A stretch of 64,000 bases of DNA, taken from Limnohabitans sp. 15K (GTDB lineage: Bacteria; Pseudomonadota; Gammaproteobacteria; Burkholderiales; Burkholderiaceae_C). A model generated the notes under the pieces. That model saw only the letters and a program-made list of their open reading frames with translations. It had not been told where the DNA came from and made no database searches. Within the stretch, counting starts at the first letter, position 1. Every line of letters begins with the position of its first letter. The stretch spans positions 62,001 to 126,000 of the forward strand of contig NZ_NESM01000004.1 of NCBI RefSeq assembly GCF_002778285.1, read 5' to 3'. Both the position numbers and the translations under genes were made by a program. This document shows, piece after piece, positions 44,718 through 52,662 of the stretch.

Positions 44718-45692
44718 TTACTTGGTGGCTTCGATGGCGTTCAGCAGGGCTGTACCGTTTTTCTCGCCGAATGTTTTGGCGATCTCTGCCGAGACGATTT
44801 TCTGGAACGGGGCCATGTCCACGTTTTCAATCACTTGCATGCCCGACTTCTTCAAGTCGGCCACCACTTTGCCTGCGTTCTGGGCATTCAGATTGCGCTG
44901 GTACGTGGCCGCTTCACGGGCCGAGTCCACCATGATCTTTTGGTAGTTGGCAGGCAAGCTGTCGAACTTGCCTTTGTTCATGGCCACGATGATGGGCGAG
45001 TAAACGTGGTTGCTCACCGTCAGGTGTTTTTGCACTTCGTAAAACTTGGACGACCAGGTCACGTTGATGGGGTGCTCTTGGGCATCAAAGGCGCCCGATT
45101 CAAGCGCGGTGTACAGCTCGGCGATCGGCATGGGCGAGGGGTTCATGCCCAGCAGCTTGAAAGCCTGGATGTGGTACGGGTTGGGTGTGGAACGGATCTT
45201 CAAGCCCTTCAAGTCTTCGGGCTTGTTGACGGGCCGCTTGTTGTTGGTGAAGGCGCGCCAGCCGTTTTCCCAGTAAGCCAAGCCCTTCATATTGTGTGGG
45301 GCCAACTCGTTCAGAACGCCCGTGCCGATGTCGCCGTCCAGCACATGGTAGGCGTGCTGCGCGTTGCGGAACACAAAGGGCAGTTCCATGGCCGCCGTGT
45401 TGGCCACCAAACCGTTGTAGTTGGAGGCGCCACTGGAGACGATGTCGATGGTGCCGCCGCGCACACCGTTGATCATGGCGCCGTCGTTGCCCAGCTGGTT
45501 GGACGGGAAGACGGTGATTTCGATATCGCCGTTCGTGCGTTGCTTGACCAGTTCGGCCAATTTGAGGGCGGCCGCGTGTTGGCCATCGGTGGCGTTGACC
45601 GCGTGGCCCATTTTCAGGTTGAACTTGGCGGCGAAGGCGCTGGTGCCAACAGCAGCCACGAGGCAAGCGAGAAGGATGCGGGAAAGTTTCAT
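44718..45692 (-). CDS. TRAP transporter periplasmic binding protein (DctP family), operon copy
   Basis: A 324-residue binding protein from the ATG at 45692, preceded by AGGAG. The signal peptide is LLACLVAAVGTSAFAAKF. The core has MGHAVNATDGQHAAALKLAEL, YWENGWRAFTNNKRPVNKP with the carboxylate-binding Arg, and ELYTALESGAFDAQEHP. It belongs with DctQ/DctM downstream and likely binds idonate, gluconate or a ketogluconate. Confidence 0.93.
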   Translation of the reverse strand: MKLSRILLACLVAAVGTSAFAAKFNLKMGHAVNATDGQHAAALKLAELVKQRTNGDIEITVFPSNQLGNDGAMINGVRGGTIDIVSSGASNYNGLVANTAAMELPFVFRNAQHAYHVLDGDIGTGVLNELAPHNMKGLAYWENGWRAFTNNKRPVNKPEDLKGLKIRSTPNPYHIQAFKLLGMNPSPMPIAELYTALESGAFDAQEHPINVTWSSKFYEVQKHLTVSNHVYSPIIVAMNKGKFDSLPANYQKIMVDSAREAATYQRNLNAQNAGKVVADLKKSGMQVIENVDMAPFQKIVSAEIAKTFGEKNGTALLNAIEATK

Positions 45693-45732
45693 GGTTTTGT
45701 CTCCTGGTTGTAAAAAATAACGGTAGAAAAAA

Positions 45733-46071
45733 TCAATCGGTCGGCAGTGCGTATTCGTCAGCGCTGAAGACGGTGTGAAACACGGTGCCATCGAACATGG
45801 CGATCATGTCTTTGGACACTTCTTTGCTTTTCATGCGCACTTCTGAGGCCAAAGCAATCTCGATCGATTCGCGGCTGGGGTAGCGAACCGACAGCACCAT
45901 GCCGAAATGCGGGTCAGCCACGTCACTCTCGACTTGGCGCAGCACGCGCACTTCTTGTGCGCCAGGAAAGCGGGTCCACAGTGGGACGAGGTTGTCGCGG
46001 ATGTAGCGGTTGAAAGCTTCCTCCATGCCGGGTTTGACGTTGCCTTGGAAGAATGCACAGCGGATGAACAT
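45733..46071 (-). CDS. Small conserved protein, possible dimeric alpha/beta barrel
   Basis: A 112-residue protein without a signal peptide. The pattern FIRCAFFQGNVKPGMEEAFNRY, a central HFGMVLSVRYPSRESIEIAL and a C-terminal strand looks like the ferredoxin-like dimeric alpha/beta-barrel group (EthD/Dabb or mutarotase-like). In a sugar-acid operon a mutarotase or lactone-handling role is conceivable but unproven. It lies 18 nt after gntK and 40 nt before dctP. Confidence 0.7.
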   Translation of the reverse strand: MFIRCAFFQGNVKPGMEEAFNRYIRDNLVPLWTRFPGAQEVRVLRQVESDVADPHFGMVLSVRYPSRESIEIALASEVRMKSKEVSKDMIAMFDGTVFHTVFSADEYALPTD

Positions 46072-46089
46072 GAGGGTCCTTGTTGAGTG

Positions 46090-46614
46090 TCAGAGGGCAG
46101 GGTGAAGACGGGTCTGCAAAGCGTTCAGCGCTTGCATGACCATGTCTTGCACCGGTTCGTGGATCGTCAGACGGATGACATCGGTCTCGTCGGCCTGGGG
46201 TTTTTCGAGGGTGCGGAATTGGCTGTCCAGCAAGCCCGGCTGCATGTAGTGGCCCACCCGCTGGTGCATGCGCTTTTGAATCAGCTCAAAGTCGCCGTCC
46301 AGAAAGACAAAACACACATCGCCCGCTTGTTCGCGGATGCGGTCACGGTAAACACGTTTGAGCGCCGAACAAGCGACCACGCGGCCAGGTGTTTGGGCCT
46401 GAGCCAAGTAGTGGCCTATGCGGTCTAACCAAGGCCACCGGTCGCTGTCTTGCAAGGCAATGCCAGCGCGCATCTTGGCCACGCTCTCAATCAGGTGCAG
46501 GTCGTCGCCGTCCACCATGTCAAGGCCCAGGCTTTCGCCCAGTGCCGCTGCCATGGTCGACTTGCCGCAACCAGACACACCCATGACGATGAGGCGCAAA
46601 GGCGAAGTGCTCAT
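46090..46614 (-). CDS. gntK: Gluconokinase
   Basis: A 174-residue P-loop kinase of the GntK type: MGVSGCGKSTMAAALG, MVDGDDLHL, WPWLDRIGHYL, VVACSALKRVYRDRIRE and FVFLDGDFELIQKRM. It phosphorylates D-gluconate to 6-phosphogluconate, which gnd in the same operon or edd at 13.4 kb then use. It lies 16 nt after the hydroxyacid dehydrogenase gene. Confidence 0.95.
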   Translation of the reverse strand: MSTSPLRLIVMGVSGCGKSTMAAALGESLGLDMVDGDDLHLIESVAKMRAGIALQDSDRWPWLDRIGHYLAQAQTPGRVVACSALKRVYRDRIREQAGDVCFVFLDGDFELIQKRMHQRVGHYMQPGLLDSQFRTLEKPQADETDVIRLTIHEPVQDMVMQALNALQTRLHPAL

Positions 46615-46630
46615 GGTTTTGGGCCGTCGC

Positions 46631-47611
46631 TCACTTCACCAAGCCTGAGCATTCAGGCACAGGCGTGCGCAAGGGTTGGCCTGAAATACCGGCCTGCATG
46701 TTGGCAAAGGCCAGATCGGCCATGGCTTGTCGGGTTTCGGTGGTGGCACTGGCCATGTGCGGGGTCAGCACCACGTTGTGCATCCCCCACAGGGCTTCGG
46801 GCACGTTCGGCTCGTTGGCGAACACATCAAGACCTGCGCCGGCGATGGTGCCGTTTTGCAGGGCTTCGATCAGCGCCTCTTCATCGACCACGCTGCCACG
46901 CGCCACGTTGATCAAAAAGCCCCGTGGGCCCAGTGCCTTGAGCACATCGGCATTGATCAGGTGTTTGGTGCCTGCGCCGCCAGGCGTGATGGCCACCAAA
47001 AAATCCACGTTGGCGGCCAGTGCTGCAGCCGTTTGGAAGAAGGTAAAGCCTGAGTCCTTTTTTTCTGTGCGTGCGGTGTAAGCGATCGACATGCCAAATG
47101 CCTGCGCCCGCTGCGCGATGGCTTTGCCAATGCGGCCCAGACCCACAATGCCCAAGCGCACGCCAGAGACCTTGCGGCCCAGTGTCATCGGTCCATTGGG
47201 CCATTGGCCTGCACGCACAAACTGGTCGGCCTGCGGAATGGCGCGACCCACCGACAGCACCAGGCCCATGGCCAGATCGGCCACATCGTCAGTGAGCACG
47301 TCCGGGGTGTGGGTCACTGGAATGCCGTGTTCGATGGCCGCTTGAACGTCCACGCCGTCGTAGCCCACGCCAAAAACCGCCACCACTTTGGCATTGGGCA
47401 GCTGGGACAACAAACTGCGCGGCACGCTGGCCTCGCCCGTGCCTGCCACGCCCACGATGCGTGCAGCCAAGCTGGCGAACGCTGCGGGGTCGGTCACATG
47501 GGTGCGGTCGTGCACGGTGTAGAGCGATTCGAGCGCTTTTTGGTAGAAGGGGTGGAGTTTGGCTACAGCCAGCACATCGGGTTTGGACACTTCAGTCACT
47601 CCAGTCATCAT
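46631..47611 (-). CDS. D-isomer 2-hydroxyacid dehydrogenase (GhrB/2-ketogluconate reductase-like)
   Basis: A 326-residue dehydrogenase with the NAD(P) motif GLGRIGKAIAQRAQAFGM and catalytic Arg (NVARGSVVDEEAL), Glu (DVFANEPNVPEAL) and His (LTPHMASAT). Such enzymes reduce glyoxylate, hydroxypyruvate and 2-ketogluconate; the last fits the operon. The start is uncertain: ATG at 47611, or a GTG at 47590 with GGAG 8 nt upstream. A perfect palindrome lies just upstream. It is the first gene of the ten-gene operon. Confidence 0.88.
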   Translation of the reverse strand: MMTGVTEVSKPDVLAVAKLHPFYQKALESLYTVHDRTHVTDPAAFASLAARIVGVAGTGEASVPRSLLSQLPNAKVVAVFGVGYDGVDVQAAIEHGIPVTHTPDVLTDDVADLAMGLVLSVGRAIPQADQFVRAGQWPNGPMTLGRKVSGVRLGIVGLGRIGKAIAQRAQAFGMSIAYTARTEKKDSGFTFFQTAAALAANVDFLVAITPGGAGTKHLINADVLKALGPRGFLINVARGSVVDEEALIEALQNGTIAGAGLDVFANEPNVPEALWGMHNVVLTPHMASATTETRQAMADLAFANMQAGISGQPLRTPVPECSGLVK

Positions 47612-47618
47612 GGGAAGT

Positions 47619-47636
47619 TTGGACAGCGCTGTCCAA
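47619..47636. promoter_or_regulatory. LacI-type operator A at the head of the idonate operon
   Basis: Perfect 18-bp palindrome TTGGACAGCGCTGTCCAA, 7 nt upstream of the ATG at 47611. The core GGAYAGCGCTRTCC recurs at 47729-47742. The CG-centred symmetry is typical of LacI-family sites, and a LacI-type gene follows. Confidence 0.75.
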
Positions 47637-47661
47637 GACATTCAAAAAAAACGGCAAATGG

Positions 47662-47726
47662 AAGTTTTCAACTTTGACATGGCATCGGGGTTTTCCACGA
47701 TCCGGCAAAATTTCAGTTGAAAACTT
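47662..47726. promoter_or_regulatory. Divergent promoter region with 12-bp inverted repeat
   Basis: AAGTTTTCAACT at 47662-47673 and its exact reverse complement AGTTGAAAACTT at 47715-47726 face away from each other. Each contains TTGAAA, a -35-like hexamer pointing to the gene on its own side. The -10 elements are poor. The two palindromic operators lie outside this pair. Confidence 0.45.
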
Positions 47727-47728
47727 TG

Positions 47729-47742
47729 GGATAGCGCTATCC
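47729..47742. promoter_or_regulatory. LacI-type operator B before the regulator gene
   Basis: Perfect 14-bp palindrome GGATAGCGCTATCC, 38 nt upstream of the TTG start of the LacI-type gene. It matches the core of operator A at 12 of 14 positions; the two differing positions change as a symmetric pair. Centre-to-centre distance to A is 108 bp. Confidence 0.75.
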
Positions 47743-47780
47743 TATCGGTTGATGAATGGCATTTTCCTCCGGATTAACCC

Positions 47781-48837
47781 TTGTCCCACCCTGTTTTGAC
47801 ACCCCCAAAGACCGTTAAAAGTCACCGTGCCACAGGCCGAGTCACCTTGAGTGATGTGGCCCAAGCGGCTGGCGTGAGCCCCAGCACGGTATCGCGCGCC
47901 TTGCGGGGTGAGCGTGCGGTCGACCCGGCTTTGATTGAGCGCGTCCAGGCGGTCTCCAGCAAGCTCGGGTATGTGCCCGACCCCGCCGCCCGCGCCTTGG
48001 CCTCGCAACGCAGCAACCATGTGGCCATCTTGATTCCCTTGCTGTCCAACGCCTTGTTTGTGGACCTGCTGGATGCCGCCCAAAAAACCTTGCGTGCCGC
48101 AGGTTTCCAGACGCTGATGGGGGTGACCCATTACGACGCCAGCGAAGAAGAGCAATTGCTGCGCGAACAATTGCTGCACCGTCCGGCAGGTTTGCTGGTC
48201 ACAGGTCTGGACCACAACCCCGCCACACGCAAACTCATGGAAAGCAGTCAGGTGCCTTGTGTGCACCTGATGGATTTGCCCATCGGTGTCAGCGATGAAG
48301 CGCCTTACTGTGTCGGTTTTCAGCAAACACAGGCGGGTGCCTCCATGACACGGCATTTGCTGTCGAGCGGACGGCGGCGCATTGCGTTTGCTGCCGCGCA
48401 GTTGGACCCCCGAGTGATGCAGCGCCTGTACGGATGGCGCAGTGCTTTGCAAGGCGCTGGGGTTTATGAGCCCACTTTGGAGTTTCTCAATCCTGCGCCT
48501 TCCTCGCTTGCCTTGGGGGGGGCTGATGTTTCAGCAAATCATGCAGCAGCGCCCTGCGGTGGATGCCATCTTTTTTTGCAACGACGACTTGGCGCAAGGG
48601 GCTTTGATGGCCGCCTTGCGACTGGGCATTGCGGTGCCTTCGCAAGTGGCCATTGCCGGCTTCAATGACTTGACCGGCAGCGACCAGATGTGGCCCACTT
48701 TGACCACAGTGCGCACCCCTCGCGCAAGGATTGGTGAGGCCGCCGCGCAAATGCTGCTGACGCTCATGCGGGGCGAAACACCCGAATCGGCGCAAGTCGA
48801 CTTAGGCTTTGAGATCCTGCAGCGGCAAAGCACCTGA
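47781..48837 (+). pseudogene. LacI-family regulator with a frameshift in a G8 run
   Basis: Residues from a TTG start give MSHPVLTPPKTVKSHRATG then the LacI HTH VTLSDVAQAAGVSPSTVSRA and most of the sugar-binding domain. At the eight G of 48515-48522 the frame is lost. Removing one G restores ...SLALGGLMFQQIMQQRP and the rest of the domain (VDAIFFCNDDLAQGAL, VAIAGFNDLTGSDQMWP) to the stop at 48837, giving about 351 residues, normal for LacI/GntR/IdnR regulators. It is either a sequencing error, a recent mutation or a slippery phase-variable site. It faces the idonate operon with two palindromic operators between. Confidence 0.88.
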
Positions 48838-48840
48838 CCC

Positions 48841-48869
48841 TGTGGGAGCGAGCCCCTGTTCGCGAAAGC
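48841..48869 (+). repeat. REP-like hairpin, copy 2
   Basis: TGTGGGAG, stem GCGAGC (48848-48853), loop CCCT, stem GTTCGC (one G-T pair), then GAAAGC. It fills the gap between the LacI-type gene and the convergent hydroxyacid dehydrogenase, starting 3 nt after the stop. Confidence 0.72.
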
Positions 48870-48873
48870 TTGT

Positions 48874-49863
48874 TCAGCGCGGTCCGTGCAGCACGTTGAT
48901 CAATGCTTCGCCGCGGCTCAATCGGCCGATGTTCTCTGCCAGCGTTTCCTGTCGGCGACGCACAGTGCCAGCGGTCCAGCCCGACATGTGGGGCGTCATC
49001 AGCACGTTGTCCAGCGCCGCAAAATCGTATTGCGATGGGGCGCATTCGGCTTGAGTGGGCGTAGGGTACTGGTACCAAGTGTCGATCACGGCACCGCCAA
49101 TCTGGCGCGCCAACAAGGCGTCGTAGAGGGCTTTTTCGTCGATCACCGCGCCACGCCCCACATTCATCAGCACGGCATCGGGCCGCATGGCGGCAATCGC
49201 TTGCGCATCCACCATTCCCACGGTGTTGTCGGTCAGCGGCAGGCTCACCACCACGGCGTCCGCCGAGCCCATAAAGTCGTGCAAACCGTCGAGCGTCCAG
49301 CTTTGGTCCACGGTGGGGCTCGCAACGGGGCTGCGGTTGGCCACATGCACCCGCATGCCGAAGGCCTTGGCCCGCAGGGCCAAAGTCTGCGCAATGTGAC
49401 CGAAACCCAGCAGGCCAATCGTTTGTGAACCCAGCTCTGACCGCAAAGCGGCTTTTTGTCCAGCCCAGTAAGTCCAGCGTTGTTGGCGCAGGTCTTGGTC
49501 AGCACGGGCCAGGGGCACATGGCGCATGAGCAGCGCAGCGATCACAAATTCGGCAATCGCGTTTTCATGGCCAAAGCAATTGGCCAATGTGCACGGCGCG
49601 GGCAGCAAGGCGGTGTTGACGGCATCGGTGCCTGCCGCTGGCGCATGGAACAGCCGGGCTTTGAGCGGCACGGGCATGCTGTCGTTCAGTTTGATGCCGA
49701 TCACCACGTCTGCGCTTTCGTAATGCGCACGCTCGCCAGCTTGGTCGAGTGCATCGCTCAAGTCGAGGATCTGGTGTTCTGAGCCAATGAGTGACTCAAA
49801 ACCTTGGCGGAAATTGGCGGCGTTTTGGCCATGGAAAACGATCTTCAAAGGTGTGGTGTTCAT
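48874..49863 (-). CDS. D-isomer 2-hydroxyacid dehydrogenase, atypical catalytic loop
   Basis: A 329-residue protein from MNTTPLKIVFHGQNAANF. It has the cofactor motif LLGFGHIAQTLALRAKAFGM, the catalytic Arg in NVGRGAVIDEKAL and His in LMTPHMSGWT. The usual DVFxxEP segment with the catalytic Glu is replaced by DTWYQYPTP, so the acid residue is missing or moved. The substrate is unknown; proximity to the sugar-acid island suggests a keto or hydroxy acid. It converges on the LacI-type gene and diverges from a cupin gene. Confidence 0.83.
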   Translation of the reverse strand: MNTTPLKIVFHGQNAANFRQGFESLIGSEHQILDLSDALDQAGERAHYESADVVIGIKLNDSMPVPLKARLFHAPAAGTDAVNTALLPAPCTLANCFGHENAIAEFVIAALLMRHVPLARADQDLRQQRWTYWAGQKAALRSELGSQTIGLLGFGHIAQTLALRAKAFGMRVHVANRSPVASPTVDQSWTLDGLHDFMGSADAVVVSLPLTDNTVGMVDAQAIAAMRPDAVLMNVGRGAVIDEKALYDALLARQIGGAVIDTWYQYPTPTQAECAPSQYDFAALDNVLMTPHMSGWTAGTVRRRQETLAENIGRLSRGEALINVLHGPR

Positions 49864-50004
49864 GGATTTGGATGTCTTGGGTGCTGGGCTGTGAGAACTT
49901 GAACTGCGAGGAACTATGCCAGATGCGCACAAAGCGAAGCCCGCTTATCGCCACCCCAGCTGGCCGGTCAGCGACAATCTGGCCTTCCTCTTTTCACGAG
50001 ACCC

Positions 50005-50394
50005 ATGGCCATGACCGAGTTGAAAAAAGTCATTTTGTTCACCGATACCGACGGCCGCGCACGATTTCGCGAGGAATCGGTGCCCTTGACCGAAGGCACG
50101 CCCCAAAGCCAGTTGTCGGCCCTGATGGCCGCGACAGGCTGCCAATTGCGCCAAAGCCCAGTGGGGTTTCGCAGCACCTTCCATTGCAGTGGCAACCCGC
50201 AGTGGTTGTTTGTGTTGGGAGGGCAGATGGAGATCTTTTTGCAAGACGGCAGCTCGCGCACTTTTGGCCCAGGCGAGTTTTTTTACTCGGCCGACACCTT
50301 GCCCGAAGGCGCCACGTTTGATGCCCAAGTGCACGGGCACTGGAGCCGTCAGGTCGGCCCTGACCCTTTGGTGACCTTGTTTGTGCGCGACTGA
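50005..50394 (+). CDS. Cupin-domain protein
   Basis: A 129-residue single-domain protein. The central strands QWLFVLGGQMEIFLQDGSS and FGPGEFFYSADTLPEGATF match a cupin barrel, but the usual HxH metal motif is not evident, although FHCSGN and HGHWSRQ supply His. No signal peptide. The start is the ATG at 50005 or the one two codons later. It ends in a shared bidirectional terminator. Function not known. Confidence 0.75.
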   Translation: MAMTELKKVILFTDTDGRARFREESVPLTEGTPQSQLSALMAATGCQLRQSPVGFRSTFHCSGNPQWLFVLGGQMEIFLQDGSSRTFGPGEFFYSADTLPEGATFDAQVHGHWSRQVGPDPLVTLFVRD

Positions 50395-50407
50395 GCTTTG
50401 AGCAGAC

Positions 50408-50439
50408 AAAAAAAGAGCCCGCATGTGCGGGCTCTTTTT
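50408..50439. terminator. Bidirectional rho-independent terminator
   Basis: Near-perfect inverted repeat with stem AGAGCCCGCA / TGCGGGCTCT, flanked by A on the left and T on the right, between the convergent cupin and rhlE genes. It should terminate both. Confidence 0.93.
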
Positions 50440-50458
50440 ATTTGCGAATCGGTGTGGG

Positions 50459-52342
50459 TCAGCGACCGAAGCCACGGCCACCACCGCCGCCGCCATTGCC
50501 ACCACGGTTACCACCGCCGTAGCCACCACCACCACCGCCGCCGCCGCCGCCATGGCGGCGACCGCCGCTGGCAAGACTGTCGATGCTGGTGCGTGTTGGG
50601 TCAGGTTGTCCGCTGGTGCGCACGGGCTTGCGGTTGGGCAAGTCCAGGCGCGCGAACTGTGTGGTCTTTAAGGGGTCGATGTGGCGTGGCAACTCGTCGC
50701 CATCGTCACGGCGACGGTCTTGGCCGCCACCTTGACCACCCCCGTAGCCGCCACCGCCATTGCCACCCTGTGGGCCGCGACCTGGACCACGTCCCTCAGG
50801 GCGTGGACCGCGTGGTGCAGGACGGCCTTGGCCATCCCCACGGTTGTCAAAACGGGGATCGCCACGTTGTTCTTGACCGCGACCACCGTCGCGTCCGCCT
50901 TCACGGCGTCCATCGCCTTGGCCTTCAAAGCGCGGTGCGCCCTGTGGACCATTGCGGCGTGATGGCGGAGGTCCGTTGCGCGATGGACGGGCTGGGCCCT
51001 GACCTTCGCCGCGTGCTTGACGGGGGCCTTGACCACCGCCACCGCCGCCAACCGCGACTTTGTTGTCCCGGATGCGCTGCATCATGTCGCTGCGCGCTGC
51101 TTTGGCGGCTGCGGCCATGACATCACGGCTTGGTGGCTTGCCTGCGCCACCCCACAGGGTCTGGCGACCCATGGCAATGGGCTCAGCCACTTCGCCTGGC
51201 TCGGGGCCAAAGCCTTCGAGCAATTGCACTGGAATCTCCTGCTTGGTGAAGCGCTCGATGTCCATCATGAAGCCTTCTTCATCCAAACACACCAGGCTCA
51301 CGGCTTCGCCGCTCGCACCTGCACGGCCGGTACGGCCAATGCGGTGCACGTAATCTTCCGACACGTTCGGGATTTCAAAGTTCACGACGTGTGGCAAGTC
51401 TTCGATGTCGATGCCGCGCGCTGCAATGTCGGTGGCCACCAAAGCGCGGATCTCACCGCTTTTGAAACCGGCCAGCGCTTGCGTGCGGGCGGTTTGGCTC
51501 TTGTTGCCGTGCAGGGCCATGGCCTTCACGCCGTTTTTTGTCAGGAAGTCGGCCACATTGTTCGCGCCAAACTTGGTGCGGGTGAACACCAGCACCTGGC
51601 TCCAGTCGTGTTTTTGGATGATGTGCAGCAGCACGTCTTTTTTCTTGCTGCGGCCCACGGGGTGGATCACCTGTGTGATGCGCTGCACCGTGGTGTTGCT
51701 GGGCGTGACCTGGATGCTCTGGGGGTTCTTGAGCAGGTTGCCCGCCAATTCGCGGATCTCGTCGCTGAAGGTGGCCGAGAACAGCAGGCTTTGCTTGTCT
51801 TTGGGCACCAAGGCCAGCACTTTTTTCACGTCGTGGATGAAGCCCATGTCCAACATCCGGTCGGCTTCGTCGAGCACCAAAATTTCGATGCTGGACAAGT
51901 CCAAGAAACCTTGGCCTTGCAAGTCCAGCAAACGGCCCGGTGTGGCCACCAGAATATCCACGCCTTTTTTGATCTTGCTGATTTGCGGGTTCATGCCCAC
52001 GCCACCAAAGATCACGGTGGAGTCGAGCTGCAGGTATTTTCCGTAGTCCCGCACCGACTCTTCGACCTGAGCGGCCAATTCGCGGGTAGGGGTGAGCACC
52101 AAAGCGCGGATGGCTTTGCCGCCAAAGCGGTTTTTACCCGGCTCACTCAAGCTCAGCTTGTGCAGCAAGGGCAGGGTGAATGCGGCGGTTTTGCCGGTGC
52201 CGGTTTGGGCACCCGCCAGCAAGTCTTGTCCGGCCAAAACGGCGGGAATGGCTTGTGCCTGAATGGGCGTGGGGGTTTCGTAACCGAGCTCGCGCACGGC
52301 TTGCATGATGGCCGGGGCCAGATTCAATTCTTCAAAGTTCAT
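50459..52342 (-). CDS. rhlE: DEAD-box RNA helicase (RhlE-like) with long Gly/Arg-rich tail
   Basis: A 627-residue helicase from [20 protein letters not shown]. It has the Q motif, motif I AQTGTGKT (45-52), PTRELA, TPGR, DEAD, SAT and HRIGRTGR in order within the first 380 residues. The last 200 or so residues are disordered: RGG-like, Arg/Gly/Pro-rich, with a run of ten Gly near the end encoded by GGN trinucleotide repeats. It remodels RNA in ribosome assembly and mRNA decay. The 320 nt upstream are non-coding, compatible with a long leader. Confidence 0.93.
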   Translation of the reverse strand: MNFEELNLAPAIMQAVRELGYETPTPIQAQAIPAVLAGQDLLAGAQTGTGKTAAFTLPLLHKLSLSEPGKNRFGGKAIRALVLTPTRELAAQVEESVRDYGKYLQLDSTVIFGGVGMNPQISKIKKGVDILVATPGRLLDLQGQGFLDLSSIEILVLDEADRMLDMGFIHDVKKVLALVPKDKQSLLFSATFSDEIRELAGNLLKNPQSIQVTPSNTTVQRITQVIHPVGRSKKKDVLLHIIQKHDWSQVLVFTRTKFGANNVADFLTKNGVKAMALHGNKSQTARTQALAGFKSGEIRALVATDIAARGIDIEDLPHVVNFEIPNVSEDYVHRIGRTGRAGASGEAVSLVCLDEEGFMMDIERFTKQEIPVQLLEGFGPEPGEVAEPIAMGRQTLWGGAGKPPSRDVMAAAAKAARSDMMQRIRDNKVAVGGGGGGQGPRQARGEGQGPARPSRNGPPPSRRNGPQGAPRFEGQGDGRREGGRDGGRGQEQRGDPRFDNRGDGQGRPAPRGPRPEGRGPGRGPQGGNGGGGYGGGQGGGQDRRRDDGDELPRHIDPLKTTQFARLDLPNRKPVRTSGQPDPTRTSIDSLASGGRRHGGGGGGGGGGYGGGNRGGNGGGGGGRGFGR

Positions 52343-52662
52343 TTTTACAGAGCGCCATGTCCGGCGCAGGTATCGGCTCATTCAACTGCGGTTGGCAGTG
52401 ACCAGTGTGGGCCGATAGGTCTCAAGGTGGGCATGGAAACCGCGGGCGCTTGTTTTGAGCGTTGCCCGGGTCAGGCCCCAGCAGAAGTGCTGATGTTGCG
52501 GCATCTGGAGGCTGCAACGAAGCGCATTGTCGCACAAAGCCCAAGGGCCTCTGGATGTCCCCCACCCGTCAGGCCATGGGTTCAAACCCCAATGACCACT
52601 GTGGGCTGGTGCCACTAGACTGCAGGGCATCTCCAAATCGTCAACACAAACCGATCAAGCGC
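52343..52662. other. 320-bp intergenic region between divergent rhlE and Bug genes
   Basis: No gene is supported here. Open frames exist but have no family resemblance or ribosome-binding sites. The stretch GGGTTCAAACCCC near 52580 mimics a tRNA T-arm but no cloverleaf surrounds it. The region presumably holds the two divergent promoters and an rhlE leader; I see no clear -10/-35 pair. Confidence 0.6.

Noticed and set aside
52575..52605. tRNA-like T-arm (GGGTTCAAACCCC) in the rhlE upstream region
   Set aside because: No acceptor, D or anticodon stems can be placed around it on either strand, and the sequence after it leaves no room for a seven-base acceptor.
51017..52618. A 533-codon open frame antisense to rhlE
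   Set aside because: No family resemblance, no ribosome-binding site, and rhlE itself has every DEAD-box motif in order.
52382..52636. Small minus-strand frame between rhlE and the Bug gene
   Set aside because: Trp/His-rich with no start signal or similarity; treated as non-coding.
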